From the NCBI RefSeq assembly GCF_963668515.1, contig NZ_OY764864.1, forward strand, positions 992,001 to 1,056,000: a stretch of DNA of 64,000 nucleotides, in the 5' to 3' direction. Both the position numbers and the translations under genes were made by a program. Positions 24,995-33,286 of the stretch are shown piece by piece. The stretch comes from an uncultured Ilyobacter sp. Lineage in GTDB: Bacteria > Fusobacteriota > Fusobacteriia > Fusobacteriales > Fusobacteriaceae. The notes beneath the pieces were generated by a model. That model saw only the letters and a program-made list of their open reading frames with translations, did no database searches and was not told the DNA's origin. Numbering within the stretch: position 1 is the stretch's first letter; every line of letters begins with the position of its first letter.

Positions 24995-25023
24995 ACTATA
25001 CTCTGTTCAATAATTTTTTTCAA
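24995..25023 (-). promoter_or_regulatory. Promoter of the structured RNA and RT
   Basis: On the minus strand TTGAAA and TATAGT are spaced by exactly 17 bases. The expected start, seven bases past the -10 box, falls on the first G of the RNA's closing stem. Confidence 0.7.
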
Positions 25024-25175
25024 TAATTTAAATAAAAATGTATTATATGGCGATTAGCTCACATCTCATATTTCTCATTACACTTCTTTTAGATCCCAGA
25101 TAAATCCTATTTTTAAAATCCAATTTGTACTTTTAGTGAAAAAATAATAATTTTTTTTAATAAACGACCATAAAA

Positions 25176-25204
25176 TTGACATATATAAATTTAGATTATA
25201 TACT
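25176..25204 (+). promoter_or_regulatory. Consensus sigma70 promoter
   Basis: TTGACA and TATACT with a 17-base spacer. It points toward the HTH gene at 25341 with a roughly 130-nt leader that contains the two AGTCTCCC repeats. Confidence 0.65.
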
Positions 25205-25274
25205 CTAAGGGTAACTTATATATTATGATTTTTAGTGAGTTGTCAATTTTAAGCAAAGGAATTTTCAAAAAAAA

Positions 25275-25318
25275 AGTCTCCCTTTTTAGTAGACTAGTCT
25301 CCCTTTTTTAGGTATACT
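25275..25318 (+). promoter_or_regulatory. Operator-like direct repeats over a second promoter
   Basis: AGTCTCCCTTTTTAG occurs at 25275 and again, with one extra T, at 25296. The second copy fills the spacer between TAGACT (25290) and TATACT (25313), a 17-base spacing. Repeats 21 bp apart over the promoter are what an autoregulating HTH protein would bind, and the gene just downstream encodes one. Confidence 0.55.
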
Positions 25319-25340
25319 CTTTTCGAAGGGGATGATATTT

Positions 25341-25889
25341 ATGGAAAAAGGTGAATTAGTAAAAAAATATAGATTAAAAAATAAGCTTACTCAAAAAGAA
25401 CTTGGTAATCTTATAGGAATTTCATCTAAATATGTTAGCAATATTGAAACTCTTAGAAAACCGGCACCAAAAAAAATGGTTGATTTTTTAGTGAATAATT
25501 TCAATATTTCTAAAAAAGATACTGAAATACTTAAGTTAGATAAAAAACAAAATAAAAATTACAACTTAACAAATACCAATAAAGAAAAAAGTTTAAGCAA
25601 ACGTGAAATAGAATTAAATAAGAAAGAAAAAGAGATATTAGCAACCTATGATTTTATAAGAGAAAATCATTTTATACTTAGTAAAGTAGCGCATATTAAT
25701 CGTCTTTTAATTGAACTGAATAATTCAATGGAAAAATATATATCTGAAATTGAACTTTCGTTATTTGAAACTGATGAGGAGTTAATTAAAAAAGCTTCTC
25801 CTGCAATTAAGACTACATTAAAAAGAATAAACGAAAAGAAAAATAGGTTAGAAAGTTTAATAGCTAAGTCTAAAACTATAGAGATTTAA
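25341..25889 (+). CDS. XRE-family helix-turn-helix regulator with coiled-coil tail
   Basis: This 182-aa protein has an N-terminal HTH (LVKKYRLKNKLTQKELGNLIGISSKYVSNIE, residues 5-35) followed by a long Lys/Glu helical region that may dimerise. The ATG at 25341 is about ten bases past GAAGGGG; an ATG three codons upstream is too close to it. The next gene starts 9 bp after its stop. It is divergent from the RT module and probably represses its own promoter through the AGTCTCCC repeats. Confidence 0.75.
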   Translation: MEKGELVKKYRLKNKLTQKELGNLIGISSKYVSNIETLRKPAPKKMVDFLVNNFNISKKDTEILKLDKKQNKNYNLTNTNKEKSLSKREIELNKKEKEILATYDFIRENHFILSKVAHINRLLIELNNSMEKYISEIELSLFETDEELIKKASPAIKTTLKRINEKKNRLESLIAKSKTIEI

Positions 25890-25898
25890 GGAGGGGTT

Positions 25899-26717
25899 AT
25901 GGATTTATCAAATTTAATAGGTAGTGTTCCTTTATCTAAGTTTACAAAAGATCAGAAAAGAGTTGCTATTCTTACTTGGGTAGCAGAAAATATTAAAATT
26001 CGTTGGAAAGATTATAATGTAGATGGATGTGCCTCTGGATTTTCTCAAAGGTTATGGGGTGCTGGAAGAGGAGAAGCTGGAAATAGGGGATACATGCCTG
26101 ATAGAGCAAAAGAAAATGTTGAACTTTTAAAAGGATTTGCTTCTACAGACGAAGAGACAAATGAAATTATGAAGGAGGTAGCAGAAAATATAATTGAAAA
26201 TGCTGTTATTTTTGCTGAAGACCTTCTAAAAGCTGCTAGAAATGCTAAAACTGAAAATGTTAGAAAAAAATATCTTAATTCAATGCAAAATCAAGAATTT
26301 ATGCTTGCTTTATTACAAATATCCCTTCTTTTGTATAGTAAAGAAATTATTCATCAAGGTCATTCTATTAATCATGAGTATTTGACTGTAAGAATTCAAG
26401 GTTCAGAAGTTAATAAACATGAACTTAGTAAAATTTGGATTGAATATTCAAAAAGCCCTCAAGCTCAAGATAATTATTTAAAAGCAGTAGAAAAAACAAA
26501 TCAAATATTAAATGATTTTGAAAAAGAAATTGTTTTAGATAAGGATCAGATGGATCGAATAATTGAGGAAAAACTCGTTTATAGTCTAGTTGGACCTGAA
26601 GCTCTAGAAAATTATCTCTATGGTATTATGGATAGTGTTAGAGCAAGAATAACAGGAGAAATAAGATTGATTCCTGTAACAGAAATGAACTCCATAGGTA
26701 AAATAGCAAAACTTTAA
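25899..26717 (+). CDS. Hypothetical protein, 272 aa, in operon with the HTH regulator
   Basis: A GGAGGGG ribosome binding site precedes the ATG by a few bases. The protein is soluble and largely helical. A conserved-looking N-terminal block, RWKDYNVDGCASGFSQRLWG, is followed by GAGRGEAGNRGYMP. I do not recognise the family. Its place behind an XRE regulator, divergent from an RT-SLATT system and inside a phage island, suggests a phage or defence function; that is inference only. Confidence 0.65.
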   Translation: MDLSNLIGSVPLSKFTKDQKRVAILTWVAENIKIRWKDYNVDGCASGFSQRLWGAGRGEAGNRGYMPDRAKENVELLKGFASTDEETNEIMKEVAENIIENAVIFAEDLLKAARNAKTENVRKKYLNSMQNQEFMLALLQISLLLYSKEIIHQGHSINHEYLTVRIQGSEVNKHELSKIWIEYSKSPQAQDNYLKAVEKTNQILNDFEKEIVLDKDQMDRIIEEKLVYSLVGPEALENYLYGIMDSVRARITGEIRLIPVTEMNSIGKIAKL

Positions 26718-26734
26718 AGGAATAACTCCCATTT

Positions 26735-27199
26735 TTACTGGGAGTTATTTTTTATATATTCCCCTATACTCATTTCATATCTATCCTTTATCTTCCTGCT
26801 TATTCCAATGAATGTCCTCTTGGGTATTATCACACTCTTTTTAGATGCCCATTTCCCCTTTGCATACTGAAATCTTAGCTGTTTGCCGTTCTTGGCTGTG
26901 ATTTTACCCCCATACTGATGAATTTTGGCATATTTTATATTTGTTCCCACCATTGCATAGTCTTCCCCGCTTTTGGGTCTTATGCTGTGCTTCAGTCTTG
27001 AGGTCTTGGTGAGAGTTTTTCCCCCACTCCTGCTTTTCTTCCAGGAGTTTCCATCAGGATCTTTCTCCTGTCGGAAGTTTTTCATGGTCTGATTTTTTAT
27101 ATCTATGGATATTTTTCTAAACACAGGAGAGAGGTTCCTAGCCCTCTTTTCCATGTTGTCTATTTTTATCACCAGATCCTCTATACTTATATTTTCCAT
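26735..27199 (-). CDS. Phage virion morphogenesis protein (Mu gpG-like)
   Basis: This 154-aa protein contains the family's MKNFRQEKDPDGNSWKKS region, RLKHSIRPKSGEDYAMVGTN and YAKIHQYGGKI, typical of tail-completion/virion morphogenesis proteins of Mu-like phages. The ATG at 27199 follows AAGGTGAATAT; a longer frame from 27265 belongs to the overlapping broken head gene. It appears intact, but its neighbours are not. Confidence 0.75.
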   Translation of the reverse strand: MENISIEDLVIKIDNMEKRARNLSPVFRKISIDIKNQTMKNFRQEKDPDGNSWKKSRSGGKTLTKTSRLKHSIRPKSGEDYAMVGTNIKYAKIHQYGGKITAKNGKQLRFQYAKGKWASKKSVIIPKRTFIGISRKIKDRYEMSIGEYIKNNSQ

Positions 27200-27209
27200 A
27201 TATTCACCT

Positions 27210-27840
27210 TCAGTTTTTTGACCTCTTTTTCTTTTCTCTCCGCCTTCTCCTGTATCCTCTCCCACAGTCTCCCCGGATTTCCTTTGAATGTACCAAGTTT
27301 GTCTATTATCTCCTAATCTCCCTTATCGCTGAGTTCCAGCCCGTCCTCCAGGAATTCCTCCTTTCTCATGGATATTACCCCCCTGATCTGCATTGATAAT
27401 GGTTCCCAGGATAGATATCATTCCATATTGGGTCTGTGGCGAGGTAGATTTTCTCGTCCAGCCTCCTGCATATTTCCATAGTATCCTCGTCTCCCACCGC
27501 ATCATACATGAGATAAGGGAATTCCTCCTTGGCAGACATCTGCTCCCTATATGTCCCTACATTATATCCGCCTATTATGTTGGTTCAAAATACATTCTCC
27601 AGATAATACCCCTGATCCCCAAAGCCTTCCTTTATAGCATCATCATATTTCAGCCCAAAGGGATTAAGTTCCTCCTCAAATTCCGTGATCTTTCTCTTGA
27701 TGTCCACCTTGTCATGTACCCCACAAGGGCAGAAATTACAAACATCTCCTCAAGCTCAGTGAGATCCAGATCAATTTCCAGATCATCTATGGAGCTGACT
27801 CTTTTCAGCCTGCCCATTATCTGACCCGAGAGTCCCCCTT
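27210..27840 (-). pseudogene. Mu F-like head morphogenesis protein, frameshifted
   Basis: The minus strand shows, in shifting frames, MGRLKRVSSIDDLEIDLDLT, then EEELNPFGLKYDDAIKEGFG, then YREQMSAKEEFPYLMYDAVGDEDT and ICRRLDEKI, then YPGNHYQCRSG. The last two blocks are the Phage_Mu_F signature (Asp/Cys/Leu-Asp followed by P-x-H-x2-CRS). A last piece, KGNPGRLWERIQEKA, leads into the gpG-like gene. At least three frameshifts or stops inactivate it. Confidence 0.7.
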
Positions 27841-28235
27841 ACAAAATTAGGCATTACCTCTGAGATATTTTCTTCGAATACCCTGTTTTTTTCCGCATTA
27901 ATACCTCTTTTTATATCCATGTGTCTCTCTTTCCCTCCGGGCAAACTCCTTTACTTCTTTTTTTCTTATGGCTTCAATGGGAACTCCTAGATGTTCAGAG
28001 AGATATTCTTCGGTTACCACATATCCGGCCTATTGTAGTTGCCTTTTGTGTCTCTACCTGTTCCTCCTCTTTCTGGTCTTTCTCCTTCTCAAACTTTATA
28101 TAGTAGTCATTGGGATCATACCCATGTACCATACTGTCCAAACCTATTATCTTCTGGAAGTTGTCCCTGGTAAATTTCAATATTTCCTCTTCCTGTTTTT
28201 CCTGTTCTATCTGTTGGAGCTTGTCCCTTGAGTAG
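27841..28235 (-). pseudogene. Degenerate phage gene(s) of unknown function
   Basis: One frame reads as convincing charged protein: RDKLQQIEQEKQEEEILKF, NFQKIIGLDSMVHGYDPNDY and FEKEKDQKEEEQVETQKATT. It then shifts to VVTEEYLSEHLGVPIEAIRK. No identification is possible. The position ahead of the F-like gene would fit a portal or terminase-associated protein. Confidence 0.4.
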
Positions 28236-28634
28236 CTCCCTGTTTTCTATCGCTACTTTCAGCAATCTGTTTACCTCCTTTACTGAGATCTCTTTGTCAT
28301 AGTCAATATTATTTACTTTGTATTTTAGATCAGGTATATTGATTTTCACCAGTTCTCCGTATTCGTTGATTATAGTGACTTTTGTTCTCTGTCCATGTTC
28401 CTGATTCAAATACTTGATAAAGAATTTCAGACCCTTGAAATGTGCAGCTGCCGTCCGTACACTTACCCCCTTTTCTTTTAATAAGTATTCCCTGTATTGT
28501 TTCACCACTTCCGTATCAACATTTTCAAGCTCTCCATCATGCTAATTGAGAAATATATTCACAGAGTAGGTCAGAGATTTTATTGTGTTTTCGCTGTAAT
28601 ATTTTGTTTTTATATACTTGTAAAAGTTGTTCAT
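28116..28634 (-). pseudogene. Recombinase-like core-binding domain protein with a stop codon
   Basis: From an ATG at 28634 (ribosome binding site AAGGGAG) the frame reads MNNFYKYIKTKYYSENTIKS, then a TAG at codon 31, then in the same frame VVKQYREYLLKEKGVSVRTA and HFKGLKFFIKYLNQ. This pattern (S/T-x2-T-hydrophobic plus a final FF-x-YL) is the SAM-like DNA-binding domain of tyrosine recombinases. No catalytic domain follows. The tail beyond about 28235 runs into another reading frame. Confidence 0.5.
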
Positions 28635-28710
28635 TACTGAACTCCCTTGGATATTTGTTTCTACTATATGTTAAAAGTCATTTTTATTAAAAAAGTATGG
28701 GTAAATTAAA

Positions 28711-28735
28711 AAAACCAGAAAATTCTGGCTTTTTA
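28711..28735. terminator. Terminator-like hairpin
   Basis: AAAACCAGAA pairs with TTCTGGCTTTTT, giving A- and T-rich flanks on both strands. Confidence 0.6.
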
Positions 28736-28891
28736 TCTTAAAAAACAACTATATAAAAGCTAAGCTTTAAAATTAAAATGATTGGGGTACACATAATTAA
28801 TAATTCATTGAACCTTTTTCATAAAAATTAAATCAATTTTTAGGTACTTCTGAGAGAGACTGATCCCTTCCTCAACATTCAAAGAGCTGAC

Positions 28892-29143
28892 TCAGCCTAA
28901 AAACCCCGCAATATATCCGAATAATTTCACACCTTCTATAGCCAACACCCCACCTGTTACCGTTGCCAATAAGTCAGCAAATTCAACTTTCCCGTGTCCT
29001 TTACTATCCCACCATTCCTTCCAGGTTCCTACTGTTGCAGCCATAATAATTCCTACTAGGTTGCTTCCGGTTAAAAGAAGAGTCACAAGGGCTACTAACG
29101 CTCCTGCAAGCAGATGTACCATCTTATCTCCTGGTATTCTCAT
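28892..29143 (-). CDS. Small phage-type membrane protein (holin-like)
   Basis: This 83-aa protein has two hydrophobic segments (LLAGALVALVTLLLTGSNLV and ADLLATVTGGVLAIEGVKLF). A charged loop, WKEWWDSKGHGKVEF, separates them; this WWDS-x-GHG-x-EF-x-D pattern recurs in small phage membrane proteins near lysis genes. The start follows AAGGAGG. It could be a holin or spanin partner; no endolysin was found next to it. Confidence 0.55.
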   Translation of the reverse strand: MRIPGDKMVHLLAGALVALVTLLLTGSNLVGIIMAATVGTWKEWWDSKGHGKVEFADLLATVTGGVLAIEGVKLFGYIAGFLG

Positions 29144-29159
29144 AAATCCTCCTTGTATA

Positions 29160-29431
29160 ATGAAATAGAACTATTTAAATACTTTAATGATTAAAATAAG
29201 TTAAACAGAATTATTATAGCTACTAGAATTATCATGTAGACAAAACAATTTAAATGCTTATAACATATTTTATACCCCTTATTAGTACGTACATACAAAT
29301 AAAATATAATAATAATAAAAAAGGTAAATACCTCTTTTTTATCTTTATGATATTATTTTCTTCCACCGATTGTTATTTGTCTAATTCGAATAGCAGGTTG
29401 TCCAACATTCTATGAAATAAAAAAAGTTATC
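29160..29431. other. Gene-free A+T-rich stretch with one hairpin
   Basis: No gene was seen. A small hairpin, AGGTA/TACCT with A6 and T6 flanks, at 29316-29340 may act as a terminator on either strand. Confidence 0.45.
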
Positions 29432-29503
29432 CTAAATGACACACGCACCTACATGTGCCCCTATCCACCTGTTATTTATCTTTTCCTCTCTGGATTTTTT
29501 CAT
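29432..29503 (-). pseudogene. nfo: Fragment of an nfo-like N-terminus
   Basis: The minus strand reads MKKSREEKINNRWIGAHVGA followed by CVI and a stop. The first 20 residues align with endonuclease IV at 18953-19849 (REEKIKNKYVGAHVSA). The DNA is diverged, so it is an old relic rather than a fresh duplication. It marks the right edge of the island, with the intact nfo at the left edge. Confidence 0.6.
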
Positions 29504-29602
29504 ACAATCTCACTCCATAAACTGTTATCATTCCAAAATAAGTATGGCATATGAAAAGTATTATTAAAATATCATTCTAATTAATTTTATACTAGGGTCC
29601 GC

Positions 29603-30589
29603 TTAAAAAATATCTGAGTGGGCTACTGTTGTGACGACATTTCCAAGCTTTTCTCCCTTTTCTACATACCTGTATGCCTCTAAAATATCTTCTAAGGCAT
29701 ATTTTCTGTCTATCACCGCCTGAAATTTTTCTTCTTCAATTAGTTTTCTGATGAGAAGTATGCTTCTCCTTATGTTTGAGGGAAAGGGAAAGACAGTTCT
29801 TTTGTTTTTAAATAAGAATTTTATAAATGGGGTGATAAAGGGCAGAAACAGATTTTGTGCCATATAGCCCAAATCTGATGAAATATAAACCCCAGCATTT
29901 CCCAGTATGGGCCTGCATTTGAAAAAAGAACTCTTACCGACGGTGTCAAAAACAAATTGGTATTTCTGATCTATTTTTGTAAAATCTTCACTGGTATAGT
30001 CTATCACCTCATCTGCCCCCAACGACTTCATCAAACCCATATTCTTTCTATTGCACACAGCAGTAACATGTGCTCCGAAATATTTCAAAAGCTGAAATGC
30101 ACTTGAACCAATAGTCCCAGTAGCACCGTTTACGAGAACTCTCTGGCCAGGTTTTAGATCTACTTTGTTGATGAAATTATATGCATAATGTGCCCCCTCA
30201 ATACTGACAGTAGCCTGTTGAAGACTTATATTTTTTGGTATGATAAAGGCTTTCTCTTCTGATACTTTCATATATTCTGCATGTGATTTTAACCCTTGAT
30301 CATCAAAACCGAAAACTTTATCCCCCCTCTTTAAAGAAATGACATTTTTTCCAGTTTCTTCCACGATACCTGCAAACTCACTACCTGAAATTTGGATTTT
30401 CGGTCTGAATATACCTGTTGCCACTCTGGTTAAAAGTGGTATACCTCTAAGAGTTGCACAGTCTGTTCTATTTACTGAAGTGGCGTATATTTTTATCAAG
30501 ACCTCGTTGTCATTGGGAATGGGCTTTTCTACCTCCTTTATCTGAAGTATATCTGGTGAACCATATTTTTTATGAACAACTGCTTTCAT
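29603..30589 (-). CDS. Zinc-independent medium-chain dehydrogenase (quinone oxidoreductase-like)
   Basis: This 328-aa protein has a GroES-like N-terminal fold (MKAVVHKKYGSPDILQ, ISGSEFAGIVEETG). An NAD(P)-binding domain follows with the loop VNGATGTIGSSAFQLLKYFGA (about 145-165), and the protein ends with an ALEDILEAYRYVEKG segment. No structural-zinc Cys cluster is present, as in quinone reductases and NAD(P)H:alkenal reductases. It has an ideal AGGAGG and stands alone. A perfect 12-bp inverted repeat lies about 80 bp upstream. Confidence 0.8.
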   Translation of the reverse strand: MKAVVHKKYGSPDILQIKEVEKPIPNDNEVLIKIYATSVNRTDCATLRGIPLLTRVATGIFRPKIQISGSEFAGIVEETGKNVISLKRGDKVFGFDDQGLKSHAEYMKVSEEKAFIIPKNISLQQATVSIEGAHYAYNFINKVDLKPGQRVLVNGATGTIGSSAFQLLKYFGAHVTAVCNRKNMGLMKSLGADEVIDYTSEDFTKIDQKYQFVFDTVGKSSFFKCRPILGNAGVYISSDLGYMAQNLFLPFITPFIKFLFKNKRTVFPFPSNIRRSILLIRKLIEEEKFQAVIDRKYALEDILEAYRYVEKGEKLGNVVTTVAHSDIF

Positions 30590-30668
30590 CTGATTCCTCC
30601 TCTTTTACACCAACATGGCAATTAAAGAATTTAATTCTTCCGATAATATTTTACTTCTTTTTCTAATT

Positions 30669-30699
30669 ATTCCTGCAGATTTAGGCTATCTGCAGGAAT
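30669..30699. promoter_or_regulatory. Inverted repeat upstream of the dehydrogenase
   Basis: ATTCCTGCAGAT and its exact complement ATCTGCAGGAAT are separated by seven bases. There is no T-tract, so an operator is as likely as a terminator. Confidence 0.4.
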
Positions 30700-30811
30700 A
30701 CATGGTATATTAAATCAAGTTATTTTATATTTGAAATTTTGCTTCAAAAAAATTAAATGATTTTTTGTATTTTGACAGTATATTATTTAAAAATGTCATA
30801 AAATTTAATAT

Positions 30812-31391
30812 TTAACCTAAGCTGCTACCTTTATTTCAGATTAAAGTATTGAATTTATCGGGATTCGTTACTTTTCTCTTGAAAGAAAAGTAACCAAAAG
30901 TTCAAGCCTGTGAAAAATCAGCTAAATAACCTTGAAAATCCAAGAAAAACTCGAAACTCGCTATGCTCAAACAGTCGATTTTTTCTAAGGATTTCACTGC
31001 GGTTATTCTTAACGCTGATTTTATCAATGGCAAGGGAAAAGAGATAAAAACCTCTCGCAAAAAAAAGCATTTATAGTTTTGGTTTTAACTCTGTGAGACT
31101 CATTCTTTTTCTCTGTGTCCTCTGTGTTCAAGAGGTTGTGTCCTTATTCGTGTTAATTTTTCTGTCTTTTATTGATTTTCATTCGTGACAAAATCTTTTG
31201 ACTCTAATATCGATCTTCTCAGTGCAACTCCTTCTTTTCTCTGTGTCCTCTGTGAGCAAAAGGTCTTGTCTTTATTCGTGTTAATTTCCCTATCTTTTAT
31301 TAGTGTCCATTCGTAACAAAATCTTTTGACTCTAATATTCTTATAAATTCAGTAATTTATGATAATTTCTTTCAAGTAGCAACTTGAGTTA
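30812..31391 (+). repeat. Long intergenic repeat, copy B (core type 2)
   Basis: At 580 bp this is the longest copy. The ends are TTAACCTAAGCTGCTAC and the complement of TAACTCAAGTTGCTAC. The CTCTGTGTCCTCTGTG plus TTCGTGTTAATTT module occurs twice in tandem here and in copy D. The centre (about 30870-31070) matches D in the opposite orientation and contains the hairpin pair GTTACTTTTCT / AGAAAAGTAAC. The diguanylate cyclase gene starts 29 bp beyond it. Confidence 0.85.
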
Positions 31392-31419
31392 TTTATAAAT
31401 ATGAAAAGGAGGTTTGGCT

Positions 31420-32667
31420 ATGGGGATAAGTATAAAAATTGCCCTGATAAGCCACTGTATAAGCAATATAATAGTTACACTGGTTATTTTTTTCCTGTGG
31501 AGACAAAACAAGAATAGGTTCAATGGGATTTCCAGTTGGATGCTATCTTTTTTACTGCAGGCTATCGGCATGCCTCTTATTTTTATGAGAGGGGTTATAC
31601 CGGATTTTTTATCCATAGTAGTAAGTAACACTCTGATTGTTACAGGATCGGTTATACTTTATTTGGGATTTGGAGATTTTATAAATGAGAAAATACTAAA
31701 ACGGCCTTATTTTATAGCAATTGGAGTTTTTTTTATTTCTTACACATACTTTGGAATAATATCTCCCAATCTCTATATGAGATTGATGCTGATTTATTGC
31801 TCTGTGGCAATCATAAATTTCCAGTGTGTAAGAATTCTCTTGAAAAACTCGGATCCAAATATGGGTAATAATTACAAGGTGACAGGTGGGATAATTTTTC
31901 TCTCTGGATTGTTTTATTTTGGGAGCCTGGTTGATAACTTCTACCATCATTATGATCTTGATTTTTTTTCTAAGGGTCTGCGCTTTGTCACACTTATTAT
32001 CGTAAGTCAGTTGATAAAAATTATAGTGACATTTTCTATGATGATAATGGTAAACAGAAGGCTTTTTTTAATTTTAGAAAATGAATCTGTTGCCAAAGAA
32101 AACTTGGTGAAAGAACTGGAATATCAGGCAAGAGTGGATATCCTCACCAATATATGGAACAGAAGGACATTAGAAAAAAGGCTAGAAGAGGAATTAATGA
32201 GAGCTAAGAAGTATAGGGGTAAAATGTCACTCATTTTACTGGATATCGATTATTTTAAAAAAATAAATGATACCTTTGGACATCCTGTCGGAGACTCTGT
32301 CCTAAAAAAGGTAGCCGAGATATTAAGAAACAATCTCAGAAAAACTGATTTTATAGGTCGATGGGGTGGAGAGGAGTTTATAGTTGTCTGTGCAGAAACA
32401 GATGAAAAAACAGTGTGGAAAGTAGCAGAAAAACTTAGAAAATCTGTGGAAAGTTATGATTTTAAATTAGATCTCCCTTTAACCATCAGTCTAGGTACTG
32501 CTACCCTTGACAATATTGAAAGTCTAGATGAGATTTTAAAACGAGCAGATATAAATATGTACAAGGCTAAGGAAAAGGGCAGGAATAAAACCCATCCTGA
32601 TGTCTACCATAAAGTAGATAGAGAGGATACAATAGATAACCTTGAAATTTTTGGTTCCACAGTTTAG
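31420..32667 (+). CDS. Membrane-bound diguanylate cyclase (GGDEF)
   Basis: This 415-aa protein has seven or so N-terminal transmembrane helices (residues about 5-220), a short coiled linker, then a GGDEF domain. The active site is GGEEF at 316-320, with DILTNIWNRRTLEKRLE, LDIDYFKKINDTFGHPVGD and NMYKAKEKGRN all conserved. It should make cyclic di-GMP in response to a membrane signal. No RxxD inhibitory site is obvious. The start follows AAAGGAGG; a TTG two codons upstream is less likely. Confidence 0.88.
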   Translation: MGISIKIALISHCISNIIVTLVIFFLWRQNKNRFNGISSWMLSFLLQAIGMPLIFMRGVIPDFLSIVVSNTLIVTGSVILYLGFGDFINEKILKRPYFIAIGVFFISYTYFGIISPNLYMRLMLIYCSVAIINFQCVRILLKNSDPNMGNNYKVTGGIIFLSGLFYFGSLVDNFYHHYDLDFFSKGLRFVTLIIVSQLIKIIVTFSMMIMVNRRLFLILENESVAKENLVKELEYQARVDILTNIWNRRTLEKRLEEELMRAKKYRGKMSLILLDIDYFKKINDTFGHPVGDSVLKKVAEILRNNLRKTDFIGRWGGEEFIVVCAETDEKTVWKVAEKLRKSVESYDFKLDLPLTISLGTATLDNIESLDEILKRADINMYKAKEKGRNKTHPDVYHKVDREDTIDNLEIFGSTV

Positions 32668-32679
32668 ATGAAATTATTC

Positions 32680-32708
32680 TTGACATATACCTGTAAAAAT
32701 GATAAACT
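32680..32708 (+). promoter_or_regulatory. Promoter of the cold-shock gene
   Basis: TTGACA and TAAACT with a 17-base spacer predict a roughly 115-nt leader before the csp start, in line with the long thermoregulated leaders of cspA-type genes. Confidence 0.5.
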
Positions 32709-32829
32709 TTCTCTTAGTGATTCAGAATAAAATTTAATTCTAATTTTCGTTCAATACTTTATAAGTTTTGTGATGATTTAGTTAAAAATTGTTCTAGATT
32801 TCAAAACAAAATTTATGGAGGTATTACAA

Positions 32830-33030
32830 ATGGCAAACGGAACAGTAAAATGGTTTAATGCAGAAAAAGGATTCGGATTTATCACTTCTGAGGATGGAAC
32901 AGATGTATTCGCACACTTCTCTGAAATTCAAAAAGATGGATTCAAATCTTTAGAAGAGGGAGAGCAAGTAACTTTTGAGATCACTAAAGGTCAAAAAGGT
33001 CCTCAAGCTTCTAACATCAAAACTGTATAA
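32830..33030 (+). CDS. Cold-shock protein (CspA family)
   Basis: This 66-aa OB-fold protein carries both RNA-binding motifs: KGFGFI (RNP1) and DVFAHFS (RNP2), with the usual [11 protein letters not shown] start. It binds single-stranded RNA and DNA and melts RNA structure. The ATG at 32830 follows TGGAGGT. A long leader and a strong terminator make it a single-gene transcript. Confidence 0.95.
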   Translation: MANGTVKWFNAEKGFGFITSEDGTDVFAHFSEIQKDGFKSLEEGEQVTFEITKGQKGPQASNIKTV

Positions 33031-33041
33031 TCAAAGTACTT

Positions 33042-33069
33042 AAAGCTGTCTTAACTGACAGCTTTTTTT
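33042..33069 (+). terminator. Terminator of the cold-shock gene
   Basis: AAAGCTGTC pairs with GACAGCTTT across TTAACT, followed by seven Ts. Confidence 0.85.
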
Positions 33070-33286
33070 ATTTTTACAATAATTTAAGTTTTAATATGCG
33101 CTTCTTATTTCCTTACTTACTACTTTTTCTATTTTTATCGTGACTATACTTAGAGATTACTATATCATAGAGAATTTTATAGGGGTTTATATGAAGATTT
33201 CACTGTTAAAAAGTCCAAAATTTTTAGTAGTTTCAAATAAAATATGGTATAATGTTGTTTAGATCAAGAGTATGGGAGAACAAATT

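Larger units (their letters stand above)
19976..29503. mobile_element. Accessory island: Mu-like prophage debris carrying RT-SLATT and HTH modules
   Basis: Between nfo and a diverged nfo 5' fragment lie broken phage genes at both ends (20009-20580; 26735-29143: virion morphogenesis, head protein F, recombinase, holin-like protein) and non-phage cargo in the middle. Most genes are frameshifted or carry stops, so the phage is defective. Exact boundaries and target duplications were not found. Confidence 0.6.

Noticed and set aside
25275-25311. Two AGTCTCCC repeats as a CRISPR or type III antitoxin array
   Set aside because: Only two units, no spacer regularity, no cas or toxin gene; they overlap a promoter and fit operators better.
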